Assembly (NCBI GenBank): GCA_003164785.1
Contig: PLUE01000025.1
Span: 1-64,000, forward strand
DNA from: Gammaproteobacteria bacterium
GTDB lineage: Bacteria > Pseudomonadota > Gammaproteobacteria > Steroidobacterales > Steroidobacteraceae
Direction of reading: 5' to 3'
Length of the DNA: 64,000 bases
Shown: in pieces, positions 7,860-17,180 of the stretch
How positions within the stretch are numbered: position 1 is the stretch's first letter
How the letters are laid out: every line of letters begins with the position of its first letter
Translations under genes and position numbers: made by a program
The notes under the pieces: model-generated
Told to the model about the DNA's origin: nothing
Database searches by the model: none
The model's input: only the letters and a program-made list of their open reading frames with translations

Positions 7860-10118
7860 GTGAATTCCGGATTTTTCAAACTGGGGCAGTGGGTTGCCAC
7901 GCACCCCCGGCGTGTCATCGCCGCCTGGGCCGTGCTGATCAGCTTAAGCGCCTGGGGCGCCCATCTGCTGCCTCAGGTATCGGTGGGCGGCGCCGCCGGG
8001 ATTCCCGGCAGCCCCTCGATCGCGGTGGCGGATGCGCTGCGCACCGACTTCACCAACCCCTACATCGATCCCATGGTGGTGGCGGTCTCGGCCCCTAGCC
8101 TGACCGTCGATCAGGTGCCATACCTGACCTGGGTCAAGCGCACCCAGGCGCTCCTCGCCGCGTTGCCCGCCGTGCGCAAGGTCAGCAGCTATGCCGACGG
8201 CCGCGAGGCGCAGCTGCGCTCCGCCGACGGCCACGTCACCATGTTGCTGGTGGGCCTGACGGCCACCGACACCACCGAGCAGCAGAAAAGCGTGGTCGTG
8301 GTGCGCGCGGCGCTGGCCCCGCAGCGCGCCGCGCTCACGGCCCTGGACGCGCACGCCACGCTGGCCGTGACCGGCGGCCCGGCCGGCGACTACGACGTCA
8401 ATACGCTGTCCGCGACGGGCGGCGATCACGCCGAGAAGCACGCCCTGCCCCTGACCCTCGCCATCCTCGCCGTGGCCTTCGGCACGCTGATCGCCGCGAG
8501 CCTGCCGTTCCTGATGGGCCTGGCGACCACCACCGTGGCCTTGGGCGCCGCCTTCCTGCTGGCCGAGGCGTTCCCGGTGTCGAACCTGCTCGGCAACGTG
8601 GTGACCATGGTGGGCCTCGCCATCGGCATCGACTACTCGCTGCTCATGGTCACCCATTACCGCGAACACGCACCCCAGGCGACCGTGGCACAAACCGTGG
8701 CCGGCACCGTGGCCCTCGCGGGACAGACCATTTCCTGGTCCGGGGTCACCGTCATGGTGGGATTCCTCGGCCTCCTGTTCAGCCCGATCTTGGAGACCCG
8801 CTGCGCCGGCATCGGCGGCGCGCTGGTGGTGTGCATCTCGGTGCTGGCCGCGCTCACGCTGCTGCCCGCCTTGTTGGTCCTCTTGAGCCCCTGGCTCGAG
8901 CGCTGGCCGGTGATCCCGCGCCGCTGGCGGACCTTCGACACCACCGCGATGTGGCATCGCCTGGGCGGTTGGATCGTGACGCATCCGCTGCGCACGCTGC
9001 TGGTCTCCGGGGCGGCCGTGGTGTGCGTCGCCCTGCCCGTCCTGCATGCCCACATGGGCGTCACCAACGAGCGCTGGTTCCTGCCGAAGACCACCGAGAC
9101 GCGCATCGGCGCCGACATCTTGAGCACCATGCGCAGCGACAACGCCGCCATCCCGATCTACGCCATCGTCACCACCACCGACGGCGAACCCGTGCTCGCG
9201 GCCGCGCACATCAAAGCGTTGGTGGCCTACGCCGATGCGCTGGAGGGCGACCGGCGGGTGGCCGCGGTGGCCTCGCCGTTCAGCCTGCAGAAGCGCCTGG
9301 GGGTGGACGAGTACACCGCCCTGTACCAGAACATCGATGCGGCGCTCAAGGAGCATCCGGAAATCGCCGAGCTGTTCCTGAACCGTGACCGGCATGCCGC
9401 GCTGTTCGAGGTGACGCCGGCCAACGGCCTGTCGGTCAAGGCCATCGAGCAGCTCACCCGCGACGTTGAGAAGATCACCCCGGCGGGTCCCTTCAGCGTG
9501 ATGATCGGCGGCACCCCCGCCGAGCACAACGACTTCAATGACTACATGTTCCGCAGCGTGCCGCGCATCGTGGGCTTCGTGGTCGGCGCCACGCTGATCC
9601 TGCTGTTCTTCGCATTCCGCTCGATCCTGCTGCCCGTCAAGGCCGTGATCACCAACCTGTTCGCGGTGGCCGCCGGCATCGGTGCCGTGGTCGCGGTGTT
9701 CCAGTTCGGCTGGCTGAACGGTCTGGTGGGTTTGGAGCGGCCGTTCACCGCCGTGCCGCTCGAAGTGCCCATGATGGTGTTCTGCCTGAGCTTCGGGCTG
9801 TCGATGGACTACGAGTTGTTCCTGTTGTTTCGCATCAAGCGCGAGTACGACAAGGACGGCAACAACGACCGCGCCACCGTCGCCGGGTTAGCCGCCGTGG
9901 CCCCCGTCATCACCGGCGCCGGCCTCATCATGGCCGTGGTGTTCGGCGCCTTCGCGGGCGCGGATCTGCCGGTGCTCAAGATGATGGGGGTGGGGCTGTG
10001 CGTCTCGGTGCTGATCGATGCCACCGTGATCCGCGCGTTCGTCGTGCCGGCGGTGATGGCGCTCGCGGGCAGGTGGAACTGGTATCCGGGAAGGCATCCG
10101 GATCGGGGGCGCGGCTGA
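7860..10118 (+). CDS. MMPL/RND-family transporter
   Basis: 752 aa from a GTG at 7860. The layout is that of MMPL proteins: one N-terminal membrane helix, a periplasmic domain, a block of helices (about residues 190-350), a further helix, a second periplasmic domain (about 405-555) and a final helix block. The motifs GIDYSLLMVTHYRE and SMDYELFLLFRIKREYD lie in the helix blocks as expected for proton-driven MMPL exporters of lipids or hydrophobic compounds. It is divergent from the decayed CDP-alcohol transferase, so a lipid-related role is conceivable but unproven. Pieces of an MMPL-type 3' end recur at 11331-11426 and near 15944. Confidence 0.92.
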   Translation: MNSGFFKLGQWVATHPRRVIAAWAVLISLSAWGAHLLPQVSVGGAAGIPGSPSIAVADALRTDFTNPYIDPMVVAVSAPSLTVDQVPYLTWVKRTQALLAALPAVRKVSSYADGREAQLRSADGHVTMLLVGLTATDTTEQQKSVVVVRAALAPQRAALTALDAHATLAVTGGPAGDYDVNTLSATGGDHAEKHALPLTLAILAVAFGTLIAASLPFLMGLATTTVALGAAFLLAEAFPVSNLLGNVVTMVGLAIGIDYSLLMVTHYREHAPQATVAQTVAGTVALAGQTISWSGVTVMVGFLGLLFSPILETRCAGIGGALVVCISVLAALTLLPALLVLLSPWLERWPVIPRRWRTFDTTAMWHRLGGWIVTHPLRTLLVSGAAVVCVALPVLHAHMGVTNERWFLPKTTETRIGADILSTMRSDNAAIPIYAIVTTTDGEPVLAAAHIKALVAYADALEGDRRVAAVASPFSLQKRLGVDEYTALYQNIDAALKEHPEIAELFLNRDRHAALFEVTPANGLSVKAIEQLTRDVEKITPAGPFSVMIGGTPAEHNDFNDYMFRSVPRIVGFVVGATLILLFFAFRSILLPVKAVITNLFAVAAGIGAVVAVFQFGWLNGLVGLERPFTAVPLEVPMMVFCLSFGLSMDYELFLLFRIKREYDKDGNNDRATVAGLAAVAPVITGAGLIMAVVFGAFAGADLPVLKMMGVGLCVSVLIDATVIRAFVVPAVMALAGRWNWYPGRHPDRGRG

Positions 10119-10146
10119 GCTTTGGGTTGATCGATACTTGGCGCCA

Positions 10147-10246
10147 CAGCCCGAGGGCCTCTGCCGCATCCGCCAAGCTCCAGCCGTGCGTCCAACGCTA
10201 GCGTATGAACTCGACCGCATCGGCCCAGCCGTTCTGCTCGAGCGTC
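10147..10246 (-). pseudogene. Fossil of the HTH end of a DUF2442-type gene
   Basis: This stretch, right behind the MMPL stop, closely matches about 13293-13393, the part of the DUF2442 gene that codes for its C-terminal helix-turn-helix (AVEFIRWRWKHGLSLTDAAE). Several substitutions break the frame. No start or N-terminal part is present. Confidence 0.65.
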
Positions 10247-10272
10247 GAAGCAACGGCAGGTTCGGTGCCCGC

Positions 10273-10324
10273 AATTATAGAAAATTATAGCGCCTCTCTA
10301 TAATTGTACGAGGTGACTATAATT
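10273..10324 (+). promoter_or_regulatory. Four-site inverted operator before the HigB-like gene
   Basis: aattatag occurs at 10273-10280 and 10283-10290; its reverse complement ctataatt occurs at 10298-10305 and 10317-10324. Such paired palindromes directly upstream of a toxin-antitoxin operon are the usual binding sites of the antitoxin or the complex; the ctataatt sites also resemble -10 boxes. Confidence 0.6.
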
Positions 10325-10373
10325 TCTCCCAACGTCTTGCGCCAATATACAAAATATTATATATTCCAGTTCG

Positions 10374-10712
10374 ATGACCGATCGCAAACCCGTCGAGTTT
10401 CGGGGCGGCTCCTTGGATGATCTTCGAGCCTTTCCCTTAATGGCACGGCGCGAGGCGGGCCATCAAATTGACCAAGTACAGCAAGGCATAGAGCCAGACG
10501 ACTGGAAGCCGATGCCGAGGGTTGGTTCGGGGGTTCAGGAGATTCGGATTCGGGACGCCGGCGGAGCGTTCCGTGTCATTTTTGTAGCGAAGTTCGCCGC
10601 TGCTGTCTATGTGCTTCACTGCTTCCAGAAGAAGACACAAAAGACCAGCAAGTCGGATTTGGACCTAGCCGAGAAACGCTACCGTGAATTGACGCAGGAA
10701 CTGGGCGCATGA
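10374..10712 (+). CDS. HigB/RelE-like toxin (phage Gp49-like)
   Basis: 112 aa, the usual size. The core VQEIRIRDAGGAFRVIFVAK, followed by YVLHCFQKKTQKTSKSDLDLA, is the signature of the Gp49-like HigB family, a RelE-fold ribosome-dependent mRNA interferase. Basic residues in RIRD, FRV and FQKKTQK are the ones that normally contact RNA. Toxin-first order with the antitoxin start overlapping by 4 bp (ATGA) is typical of higBA operons. A multi-palindrome operator lies upstream. Family assignment is strong; activity is inferred. Confidence 0.9.
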   Translation: MTDRKPVEFRGGSLDDLRAFPLMARREAGHQIDQVQQGIEPDDWKPMPRVGSGVQEIRIRDAGGAFRVIFVAKFAAAVYVLHCFQKKTQKTSKSDLDLAEKRYRELTQELGA

Positions 10713-10990
10713 GTAAGAAAAAGTTCGCCAGCGTCTGGGACGCAATCGAGGACACGCCTGAGGAGGCAGAAAATCTGAAGCTACGCTCAGCCCTGATGGT
10801 GGCTCTCAAAGCGCATCTCTCCCGCAGGAATTTGACCCAGGCCCAGATCGGCAAGTTGTTCGGTGTCACTCAGCCTCGGGTCTCCGATTTGCTGCGTGGG
10901 AAAATCAACGTTTTCGGCCTGGATGCTCTCGTCAATATGGCGGCCGCAGCGGGCCTGCACGTGACGATAAGCATACGAGAGGCTGCATAG
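10709..10990 (+). CDS. HigA-like XRE-family antitoxin
   Basis: 93 aa. Residues 28-75 hold an XRE helix-turn-helix (LTQAQIGKLFGVTQPRVSDL) of the kind found in HigA2-like antitoxins paired with Gp49-like toxins. The N-terminal acidic segment (AIEDTPEEAENLKLRSALM) is the likely toxin-binding part. It overlaps the toxin gene by 4 bp. It probably represses the operon through the operator at 10273-10324. Confidence 0.9.
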   Translation: MSKKKFASVWDAIEDTPEEAENLKLRSALMVALKAHLSRRNLTQAQIGKLFGVTQPRVSDLLRGKINVFGLDALVNMAAAAGLHVTISIREAA

Positions 10991-11076
10991 AGCATCGGTA
11001 TCGGTGCGCAACGACTAAGCTTGCATCAACTCACGGCGCTACTTCGTGAGCGTGGAACGGCTACCGGCGCGATCAA

Positions 11077-11426
11077 AGCGACGAGTATTCGCCCGCGATC
11101 GAACCCGAGTTGGAATTGAAGTCATTCCACGAAGCCACGGTCGCTTCCACGGCTTTGGACCCTTCCAAATGCACCCGGCGCTCCCTGGCGACGAACTCCG
11201 AGAGCAGCGGCCCGCGAACCGCTCGCAATGCCGCCATCGCTCGGAAGACCAGCCGATCTTCTGTCCGACCAGCCAGCCGCTCGCCATCTGCACCCGGGAC
11301 ATTGCATCCCTATGACGCGGACTGCACGTGCTCAAGATGGGGAGCGTAATGCTGTGCGTCTCGGTGCTGATTGATAGAGCGGCGATTTGGGGGTTGGTCG
11401 TGCCCGCGGTGATGGCGCACGCGTAG
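11077..11426. pseudogene. Mosaic fossil: ccdA, sulfotransferase and MMPL fragments joined end to end
   Basis: The 496 bp between the HigA-like and AbiEi genes hold no intact gene but three recognisable pieces. About 11077-11202 (minus) matches the 3' part of ccdA (17508-17640). About 11203-11300 (minus) matches the 3' end of the TPR-sulfotransferase (20287-20385). About 11331-11426 (plus) matches the 3' end of the MMPL gene (9977-10072). All carry substitutions and stops. The rest of the gap shows nothing I recognise. Confidence 0.7.
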
Positions 11427-11486
11427 GATAGAGGTCCATCTCTCTTTGCTGAACAGTTCTCGTTTTAGACTGCTGAATGGTTTAAT

Positions 11487-12302
11487 ATGCAAATCGTGCA
11501 ACACCGAAACTACGCTACTCGCGGGCGGGTGGCAAGATTCCTAGATGATCTGCAAGCGCGCGGAGATCTCATCGTGTCGGTTGACGAGGCAGCCCAGCAA
11601 ACCGATTTGTCCCGACTCGCGGCGCAGCGACAGCTCGAGCGGCTCGCGCCGCGCGCGACGTCGCTTCCCGGCCGGCCCTCGACCTTCCTGATTGTGTCTC
11701 CCGAGCATCGGCTGCGCGGCGCGCCTCCCGTCACCGCATGGCTCGACGAGTACCTCCGTGCCCAGGGCCACCGCTATTACGTGGGGCTGCTGTCGGCGGC
11801 GGCCCTGCACGGCTCGTCCCAGCAAGCCGTCCAAGTCACGCAGGTGCTACTGCTCCGTCCGCGGCGGCCCATCGCGGTCGGGAAAATCCATCTGCAGTTT
11901 TACGTCAAGGCGAAGCTCGAGGTCACTCCCCTGACCGAGATTCCAGGGCTTCCGGCGCCGCTTGCCGTCAGCAGCGCCGAGGCGACCACGCTCGATCTGA
12001 TCGCCTTCAGCCACCGGCTCGGCGGTATCGAGCGCGTACGCGAGGTCATTCGGGGGCTCGCGGGGGCAATGACTGTTCAGGGGATGCGCAGCGCCCTTCG
12101 GGCCAACGTTCCGGTCACCGTCATGCAGAGGACGGGGTACGTGCTCGAGGCGCTTGGGTTCGATTCGCTCTCGGAGGTCGTGCAACGAGCCCTTCCAAAG
12201 CGCTTTCCGCCGGCGTTATTGCAGGCGCATGGCCATCGAGCTGAAGGCCCTGCCAGCGACCCCTGGGCCGTCATCGACAACCTCCAACTGGGTCGTGGCT
12301 AA
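11487..12302 (+). CDS. abiEi: AbiEi-type antitoxin of a type IV TA system
   Basis: 271 aa. An N-terminal winged-helix region (about residues 10-60, TRGRVARFLDDLQARGDLIV) is followed by the AbiEi family region with GHRYYVGLLSAAALHG, a conserved motif, and SSAEATTLDLIAFSHRLGG. AbiEi proteins repress the operon and antagonise the AbiEii nucleotidyltransferase; the pair can abort phage infection. The partner starts 2 bp after its stop codon. The start ATG at 11487 fits the domain limit. No frame damage. Confidence 0.9.
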   Translation: MQIVQHRNYATRGRVARFLDDLQARGDLIVSVDEAAQQTDLSRLAAQRQLERLAPRATSLPGRPSTFLIVSPEHRLRGAPPVTAWLDEYLRAQGHRYYVGLLSAAALHGSSQQAVQVTQVLLLRPRRPIAVGKIHLQFYVKAKLEVTPLTEIPGLPAPLAVSSAEATTLDLIAFSHRLGGIERVREVIRGLAGAMTVQGMRSALRANVPVTVMQRTGYVLEALGFDSLSEVVQRALPKRFPPALLQAHGHRAEGPASDPWAVIDNLQLGRG

Positions 12303-12304
12303 CA

Positions 12305-13156
12305 ATGATCGTGCTCACGCAAAAGGACGTGCTCGCCCACGAAGTCGTGGTGCCATGGTCCGAACCGTATCAGATCGAACAGGATCTCCTCCTCTGCCTA
12401 GCGATGAGAGCAATCTTCGAGGACCGGTTCCTCTCTGACCAAGTCGCCATGCGAGGCGGGACCGTCCTGCACAAAGTGCACCTTGCGCCGGCGGCGCGCT
12501 ATTCGGAGGACATCGACCTCGTCGCCGTCGGCGACCGCCCGGAAGGCCACATCCGGAAATCTCTGCTTCGCGTTCTGCGCCCGGTGCTCGGCCGCGAGAG
12601 ATCCTCGGTGTGGGACTCGGTGCAGCTCGCGGTTCGAAACGCAGCGAAACCCTCGCGGATCCTTCGCTGCATCTACAAGGTACCGAGTGTCGTGCACCCT
12701 GGGCGCGAGCTCACGATCGAGGTCGAGACGAACGTAACCGAGCGGATTCCGCACTTTCCCGTGCAGCGCCTACCGTTCACCATCCAGTTCCGTGGCGAGA
12801 CGGTCGGGACTGAAATCGTCTCCTACAACATCAACGAGATGCTCGCGACGAAGATGCGGGCGTTGTTTCAACGCAGAAAGGGTCGCGACCTTTTTGACCT
12901 CTATTGGGCGTTATCCGTCCGCTCTGCTCTTCCCGTGTCAGTTGCCGAGATACTTCAAGCCTTCGACCACTACATGCGGGCGGAAGGCGAACCGGTAGCG
13001 CGGGAAAGGTTCATCGCGCACCTACACGAGTGTCTCGCCGACCGAGCAGGGTTCTGCACCGACATCGATTCGTTCCTGCAGCGCGATCTCACATACGATC
13101 CCGACGTCGCGGGCGCGCTCGTCGAGCGGGACCTTCTCAGGTTACTACCAGCGTAA
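12305..13156 (+). CDS. abiEii: AbiEii-type nucleotidyltransferase toxin
   Basis: 283 aa. The MRGGTVLHKVHL segment (GGT at 51-53) and RYSEDIDLV (D69, D71) form the nucleotidyltransferase active site; NEMLATKMRALFQRRKGRDL with FDLYWAL is the conserved downstream block of AbiEii/AbiGii toxins. Members modify tRNA or other targets and stall growth. It lies 2 bp downstream of abiEi, so the pair is translationally coupled. All catalytic motifs are present. Confidence 0.92.
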   Translation: MIVLTQKDVLAHEVVVPWSEPYQIEQDLLLCLAMRAIFEDRFLSDQVAMRGGTVLHKVHLAPAARYSEDIDLVAVGDRPEGHIRKSLLRVLRPVLGRERSSVWDSVQLAVRNAAKPSRILRCIYKVPSVVHPGRELTIEVETNVTERIPHFPVQRLPFTIQFRGETVGTEIVSYNINEMLATKMRALFQRRKGRDLFDLYWALSVRSALPVSVAEILQAFDHYMRAEGEPVARERFIAHLHECLADRAGFCTDIDSFLQRDLTYDPDVAGALVERDLLRLLPA

Positions 13157-13191
13157 TTTGATCGACATAGCCGCTTAGACTGCCCGCACGC

Positions 13192-13638
13192 TTACGCCGC
13201 GGCCTGTCGCTCCGCTTCCCAGCCCTTGCACGCCAGCAGGACGGTGCGCGGCACCGCATGCTCACCGCTGGCGCAATATGCCACTTGCCGGCGCGACAGC
13301 CCGAGCGCCTCTGCCGCATCCGTCAAGCTCAAGCCGTGCTTCCAACGCCAGCGGATGAACTCGACCGCATCGGCCCGGCCGTTCTGCTCGAGCGCCATCT
13401 CGAGCAATCGCGCGGCGCCCATGTCGATCTCGCCGGGCCACACAACGCTGTGGCCACCTTCGCCGACCCCGGTGAGCGCGAAAGCCGCCGTGTCCCGTAG
13501 CGGACGCAGCCCATTGAGCTTAAAAACAGGCTCGCGAAGGTCAAGGGTAAGCACCCTGTCCTTTGTCCACCGCACGCGCAGCGTGTAGGCGCCCGTATGC
13601 TTGACCTCTGCAATGCCGATCGCATTGTTTGTGCTCAT
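13192..13638 (-). CDS. DUF2442 protein with C-terminal helix-turn-helix
   Basis: 148 aa. Residues 1-80 fit DUF2442 (VRWTKDRVLTLDLREPVFKL, then LRDTAAFAL), small proteins often coded beside DUF4160 or toxin-like genes. Residues 100-125 hold a helix-turn-helix (SLTDAAEALGLSRRQVAYCA). Such a fusion suggests a DNA-binding regulator or orphan antitoxin. No partner gene lies on either side; it converges with abiEii. A broken copy of its 3' half lies behind the MMPL gene. Confidence 0.75.
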   Translation of the reverse strand: MSTNNAIGIAEVKHTGAYTLRVRWTKDRVLTLDLREPVFKLNGLRPLRDTAAFALTGVGEGGHSVVWPGEIDMGAARLLEMALEQNGRADAVEFIRWRWKHGLSLTDAAEALGLSRRQVAYCASGEHAVPRTVLLACKGWEAERQAAA

Positions 13639-13652
13639 GATTCCTCCTCAGA

Positions 13653-14030
13653 CTACTGCTGCCGCCGCAGTAACCATCCCCCGGCAGAGCCGTGGGGTCT
13701 CCTGTTGTACGAGCATAGATTGATTCGGCGTCGACATATTATCTCTCCCTTCCAATGACTCTCAGTGCTGCATTGTCCACGGCTACGGATGCCGGTACGG
13801 CGGACATCATTCCGATGGCGCAGTGTTCCCATGTAGAAGCGCGCCAAGGCTCGTTGATTGAGCTTGAACACAAACCACCACTGGACGGGATGTCCGGCGG
13901 CGAGTAACGGTGTCGGTTCGTCGGCTCGCGCCCAACCGGCCAGACCAGCGACAACGATAATCGCGCACAGCCCGCGGAGGAGCCACGACGAGCGTGCGGG
14001 GGTATCGCTGTTGTCGTTTAGGTTCAGATC
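13653..14030 (-). pseudogene. N-terminal fragment of a secreted protein, unrecognised
   Basis: About 125 codons from the ATG at 14030. A signal peptide is clear (SSWLLRGLCAIIVVAGLAGW then ARA), followed by LLAAGHPVQWWFVFKLN. After about residue 60 the composition becomes Arg-rich and shadow-like (NDVRRTGIRSRGQC), suggesting a break in the frame. I do not recognise the family. It is followed by the DUF2442 gene on the same strand. Confidence 0.45.
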
Positions 14031-14164
14031 CATCTGTTCCCTCATTCAACGGTTCCTTCCGTATTATTCGGTCGCGAGCAACCCGAGGAGTATTTTTGGA
14101 GAGATGCTAGCGCCAATATACCGGGAACTCAATCGCAGTTGATGACGTGGATCGCTGGCTCGTG

Positions 14165-14300
14165 TCCGGTCACCGATCAGCATTCCAGCCCAACTCAAAC
14201 GCGGTATGACTGTGGCAAGCATCGTGGGAAAGACGCCAAATGGACCAAGCGCCATCCGTCCCGCTGGATCTGCGTTCACGATGCGCTCTGGGCAGCACGT
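14165..14300. repeat. Possible solo end of an IS21-like element
   Basis: Shares atcagcattccagc and the word gcgttcacgatgcgct with 18930-19040, in a stretch without genes. Repeated words of this type resemble the multi-repeat ends of IS21 elements. No transposase is adjacent. Confidence 0.4.
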
Positions 14301-14304
14301 TAAT

Positions 14305-15432
14305 TTATTTCGTTAAGCTACTGAGTCTAATCGCATCGGCGGGGAGGCGATCCGAATAGTTCCCCCCTCGCTGCCACGCGGCATCATGTACAACGGGCGA
14401 CTTGGGCCATGTGCGCGCTCGACCCAGGTTGGCACGCCACTTCAGCCTGGTTCCATCCCAATGCGGTTTTGGCACATATTCCGCGATTCTCCACTTCCAG
14501 GTCAGCGATGTGTGAAGCGGCCCGTCGGGGTCGGGGCGCACATAGCCATGGCCTCCATCGCCCAGTATCAAGGACAACTTGTCCTCCTCGATCAGCAACC
14601 CGCCGGCTTTGGCTTCCTCAGCCATCCACTTAAGCGCAATTTTGGCCACGCCGCTTTGCGATTCCGCATAACCCCCGCCGACATCGCAGTGCACCCCTGG
14701 AAACCACACCTGCTTCAGGTCCTTGGGCCCGACGGCAGCCGGCAATTCCGGCGGGCGCCACAGGTTGGTGCGGAAAAAAGCGCGCCGCTCATCAATCGCG
14801 ACAGCGTGACGCCCGATCGCGATGTCCGGGTTGTTCGCCGTATAGGGCAAGCTGAACGGATTGGCAAACCAACCCACCGAACTCACGGTGTCCCACACCC
14901 CAACAAAGTGCGGACAGCAACTGCGCGAAAACGTCTCCTTGAATTGGGCCGCGAGAGCGAAATATTCCTCGAGCGGTCCTTTGCCCGTTTGGCCTTTGGC
15001 GCGCCGAGTTTCCACCGAGTGGATCTTCCACATGAGCCGCACGGCGTAAGGCACGAGGGGTTCATTGCATTTTGGCACCAACCCATACATGTGCAAAAGG
15101 GAAGCGACGGCCCGCACGGTGTACGCGCCTCGACTGAAGCCGAAGAGAAACAAGCGATCACCCGGCTCATAGTTGTTAGAAATGTAAACGTAGATATCCT
15201 GAATATCGCGATCGAGGGCATACCCGAAGGCGAGCCCCGCGATTTGCGCCACCAAAGCGCCCGCTTTCGTGACGAAACCGGGCGGTGCCATCGTGCCGAC
15301 GCCTGGATGGTAGTAAGTCATCTGAACTAGCGGATCCTTGTGCAGGGTGGCGAAAAGCTTCACCACATTCGTGCGGTCTTCGGCAAATTCGTTGGCTGTT
15401 CCGTCGCAGCAAACCACGAGATTTTTCCCCAT
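14305..15432 (-). CDS. Tle1-like alpha/beta hydrolase (DUF2235)
   Basis: 375 aa from the ATG at 15432, with AGGGAAA upstream. It opens with KNLVVCCDGTANEF, typical of DUF2235, the catalytic domain of type VI secretion phospholipase effectors of the Tle1 family and of related housekeeping hydrolases. The nucleophile elbow is GFSRGA (Ser in GxSxG); FVGVWDTVSSVG supplies the Asp and GVHCDVGGGY the His. No VgrG, PAAR or immunity gene is adjacent, so a role as a T6SS effector is not supported here; a stand-alone lipase/esterase is as likely. Confidence 0.85.
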   Translation of the reverse strand: MGKNLVVCCDGTANEFAEDRTNVVKLFATLHKDPLVQMTYYHPGVGTMAPPGFVTKAGALVAQIAGLAFGYALDRDIQDIYVYISNNYEPGDRLFLFGFSRGAYTVRAVASLLHMYGLVPKCNEPLVPYAVRLMWKIHSVETRRAKGQTGKGPLEEYFALAAQFKETFSRSCCPHFVGVWDTVSSVGWFANPFSLPYTANNPDIAIGRHAVAIDERRAFFRTNLWRPPELPAAVGPKDLKQVWFPGVHCDVGGGYAESQSGVAKIALKWMAEEAKAGGLLIEEDKLSLILGDGGHGYVRPDPDGPLHTSLTWKWRIAEYVPKPHWDGTRLKWRANLGRARTWPKSPVVHDAAWQRGGNYSDRLPADAIRLSSLTK

Positions 15433-16073
15433 GTCGGCGTTTCCCTTTTTGTGCAAGAGGCAGACCGTATTGCGTCAGCGTATGCGAGAGATCGCGCACA
15501 CACATGTTCGATTCGGTTATCGCCGCGTTTATATCACGCTTCGACGGGAAGGCGGGGATGTGGGGAAGGAGACATCACGAGTTCTGGTGAGAGGTTCTCG
15601 TCAAAGAAAGACTTGAAGGACACGGATTTTACATGGAGTGCTTTACAATCCGTCGCCGCCTCAAAGCCAAAACCGGCTCACTTTCCGCTGCCCTTCGCGG
15701 CCGTCCCCGTGTCGAGTTGGGCGCGTGAGCCTGTACTGCCGCAGGTCCCGGTGCGACTCCACGCGAGCGTGATTCGGCCGGGGCGGAATCCCTTTTGAGT
15801 TGACGCAAATATCCTCTACAAATATCCAGCTGTCGAAAGTGACGTTGCGCAAGGGCCGTCGAGGCGGCCACTGGTTCGGTGCTCGAAGTTATCAACGCCT
15901 GAGGGTCGTCAGGTATCTGACGCCGTTATGCCTCCGACGATCCGATGGTGATGGCGCTCGCGGGCAAATGGAACGTGCTGCGCATCAGCTCTTGTCGGAC
16001 GAAACCGACACCAAGGCGTGCTGAACCTCACGGATATTTCGTTCATCATGGCCCGCCCCTCAGGAGATTTCCC
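15433..16073. other. Gene-poor gap with a small MMPL fossil
   Basis: About 640 bp without a gene I can support. Frames at 15629-15895 and 15661-15852 (minus) lack recognisable domains. At about 15944-15972 a gtgatggcgctcgcgggca word followed by tggaac repeats the 3' end of the MMPL gene (10054-10080). The last 30 bp hold the ribosome binding site (caggagattt) of the alcohol dehydrogenase. Confidence 0.5.
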
Positions 16074-17114
16074 ATGCAGACCAAAGGCTATGCCGCCGCG
16101 AGTGCCACCGCTCCCATCGCACCATTTACATTCGAGCGTCGCGAGCCGCGCGCCCACGATGTCCAGATCGACATCAAGTTCTGTGGCATCTGTCATTCCG
16201 ACATCCACCAGGCGCACGATGGTTGGGGTGAGTCGATATTCCCGATGGTGCCGGGGCACGAAATCGCGGGTGTCGTCGCCCGGGTCGGCAGCGACGTCAC
16301 GAAGTTCAAGGTCGGCGACAAGGTCGGGGTCGGCTGCTTCGTCGACTCCTGCCGCCACTGCGAGTATTGCAATAAAGGCGAGGAGCAGTACTGCGTCGCG
16401 GGCATCACGCAGACGTACAACAGCATCGAACGCGACGGCGTGACGCCGACGATGGGCGGCTACTCCGACAAGATCGTGGTCGATCAGGAGTACGTCTTAC
16501 GGATGCCGGAGAATCTGCCGCTGGACGCGGCCGCGCCCTTGCTGTGCGCCGGCATCACCCTTTACTCCCCGCTGATGCATTGGAAGGCGGGGCCCGGCAA
16601 GAAGGTGGCCATCGTCGGATTGGGCGGCCTGGGGCACATGGGCGTCAAGATTGCGCGCACGCTCGGCGCCGAGGTGACCGTCATCAGTCAGTCCTTGCGC
16701 AAGCAGGACGAAGGCAAGCGCCTGGGCGCCGATCATTTTTACGCCTCGTCGGATCCGGACACCTTCAAGAAATTGAAGGCGACCTTCGACCTCCTCATCA
16801 ACACCGTGTCGGCCGGCATCGATTGGAACCAATATCTGTCGCTGGTGAAGGTGGACGGCACCATGGTGGTCGTTGGGGCACCCGAAACCGAGGTGCCGAT
16901 GAGCGCCTTCTCCCTGATTCCAGGTCGCCGCAGTCTGGCCGGTTCGATGATCGGCGGGATCAAGGAGACGCAGGAGATGCTCGATTTCTGCGGCCGCTAC
17001 AACATCGTCTCGGACATCGAACTGACGCCGATCCAGAAGGTCAATGAGGCGTACGAGCGTGTGATCAAGAGCGACGTGCGCTATCGATTCGTGATCGACA
17101 TGGCCACGCTATAG
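16074..17114 (+). CDS. Zinc-dependent alcohol dehydrogenase, cinnamyl-alcohol/aldehyde reductase type
   Basis: 346 aa from the ATG at 16074, preceded by CAGGAGA; the in-frame upstream extension is not coding-like. It is a medium-chain dehydrogenase: [16 protein letters not shown] and [13 protein letters not shown] carry the catalytic zinc ligands, and [15 protein letters not shown] supplies the four structural-zinc cysteines. [17 protein letters not shown] is the Rossmann dinucleotide loop; the following SQSLRK suits NADPH. Resembles YahK/AdhA-type broad aldehyde reductases. It stands alone, with ccdB converging on it. Confidence 0.93.
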   Translation: MQTKGYAAASATAPIAPFTFERREPRAHDVQIDIKFCGICHSDIHQAHDGWGESIFPMVPGHEIAGVVARVGSDVTKFKVGDKVGVGCFVDSCRHCEYCNKGEEQYCVAGITQTYNSIERDGVTPTMGGYSDKIVVDQEYVLRMPENLPLDAAAPLLCAGITLYSPLMHWKAGPGKKVAIVGLGGLGHMGVKIARTLGAEVTVISQSLRKQDEGKRLGADHFYASSDPDTFKKLKATFDLLINTVSAGIDWNQYLSLVKVDGTMVVVGAPETEVPMSAFSLIPGRRSLAGSMIGGIKETQEMLDFCGRYNIVSDIELTPIQKVNEAYERVIKSDVRYRFVIDMATL

Positions 17115-17180
17115 CCTCACCATTAGCCAAAAAATGGACGATGCATGATGGGGAGCGGCGGCGCGCGGCCAAGGGGTCGC

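Noticed and set aside
7944..9527. 527-codon frame opposite the MMPL gene
   Set aside because: Composition is extreme (His, Gly, Arg, Gln runs) and it mirrors the codon pattern of a clear transporter gene.
14305..15432. Type VI secretion effector
   Set aside because: The domain fits Tle1-like hydrolases, but no VgrG, PAAR, Hcp or immunity gene is nearby, so only the enzyme class is claimed.
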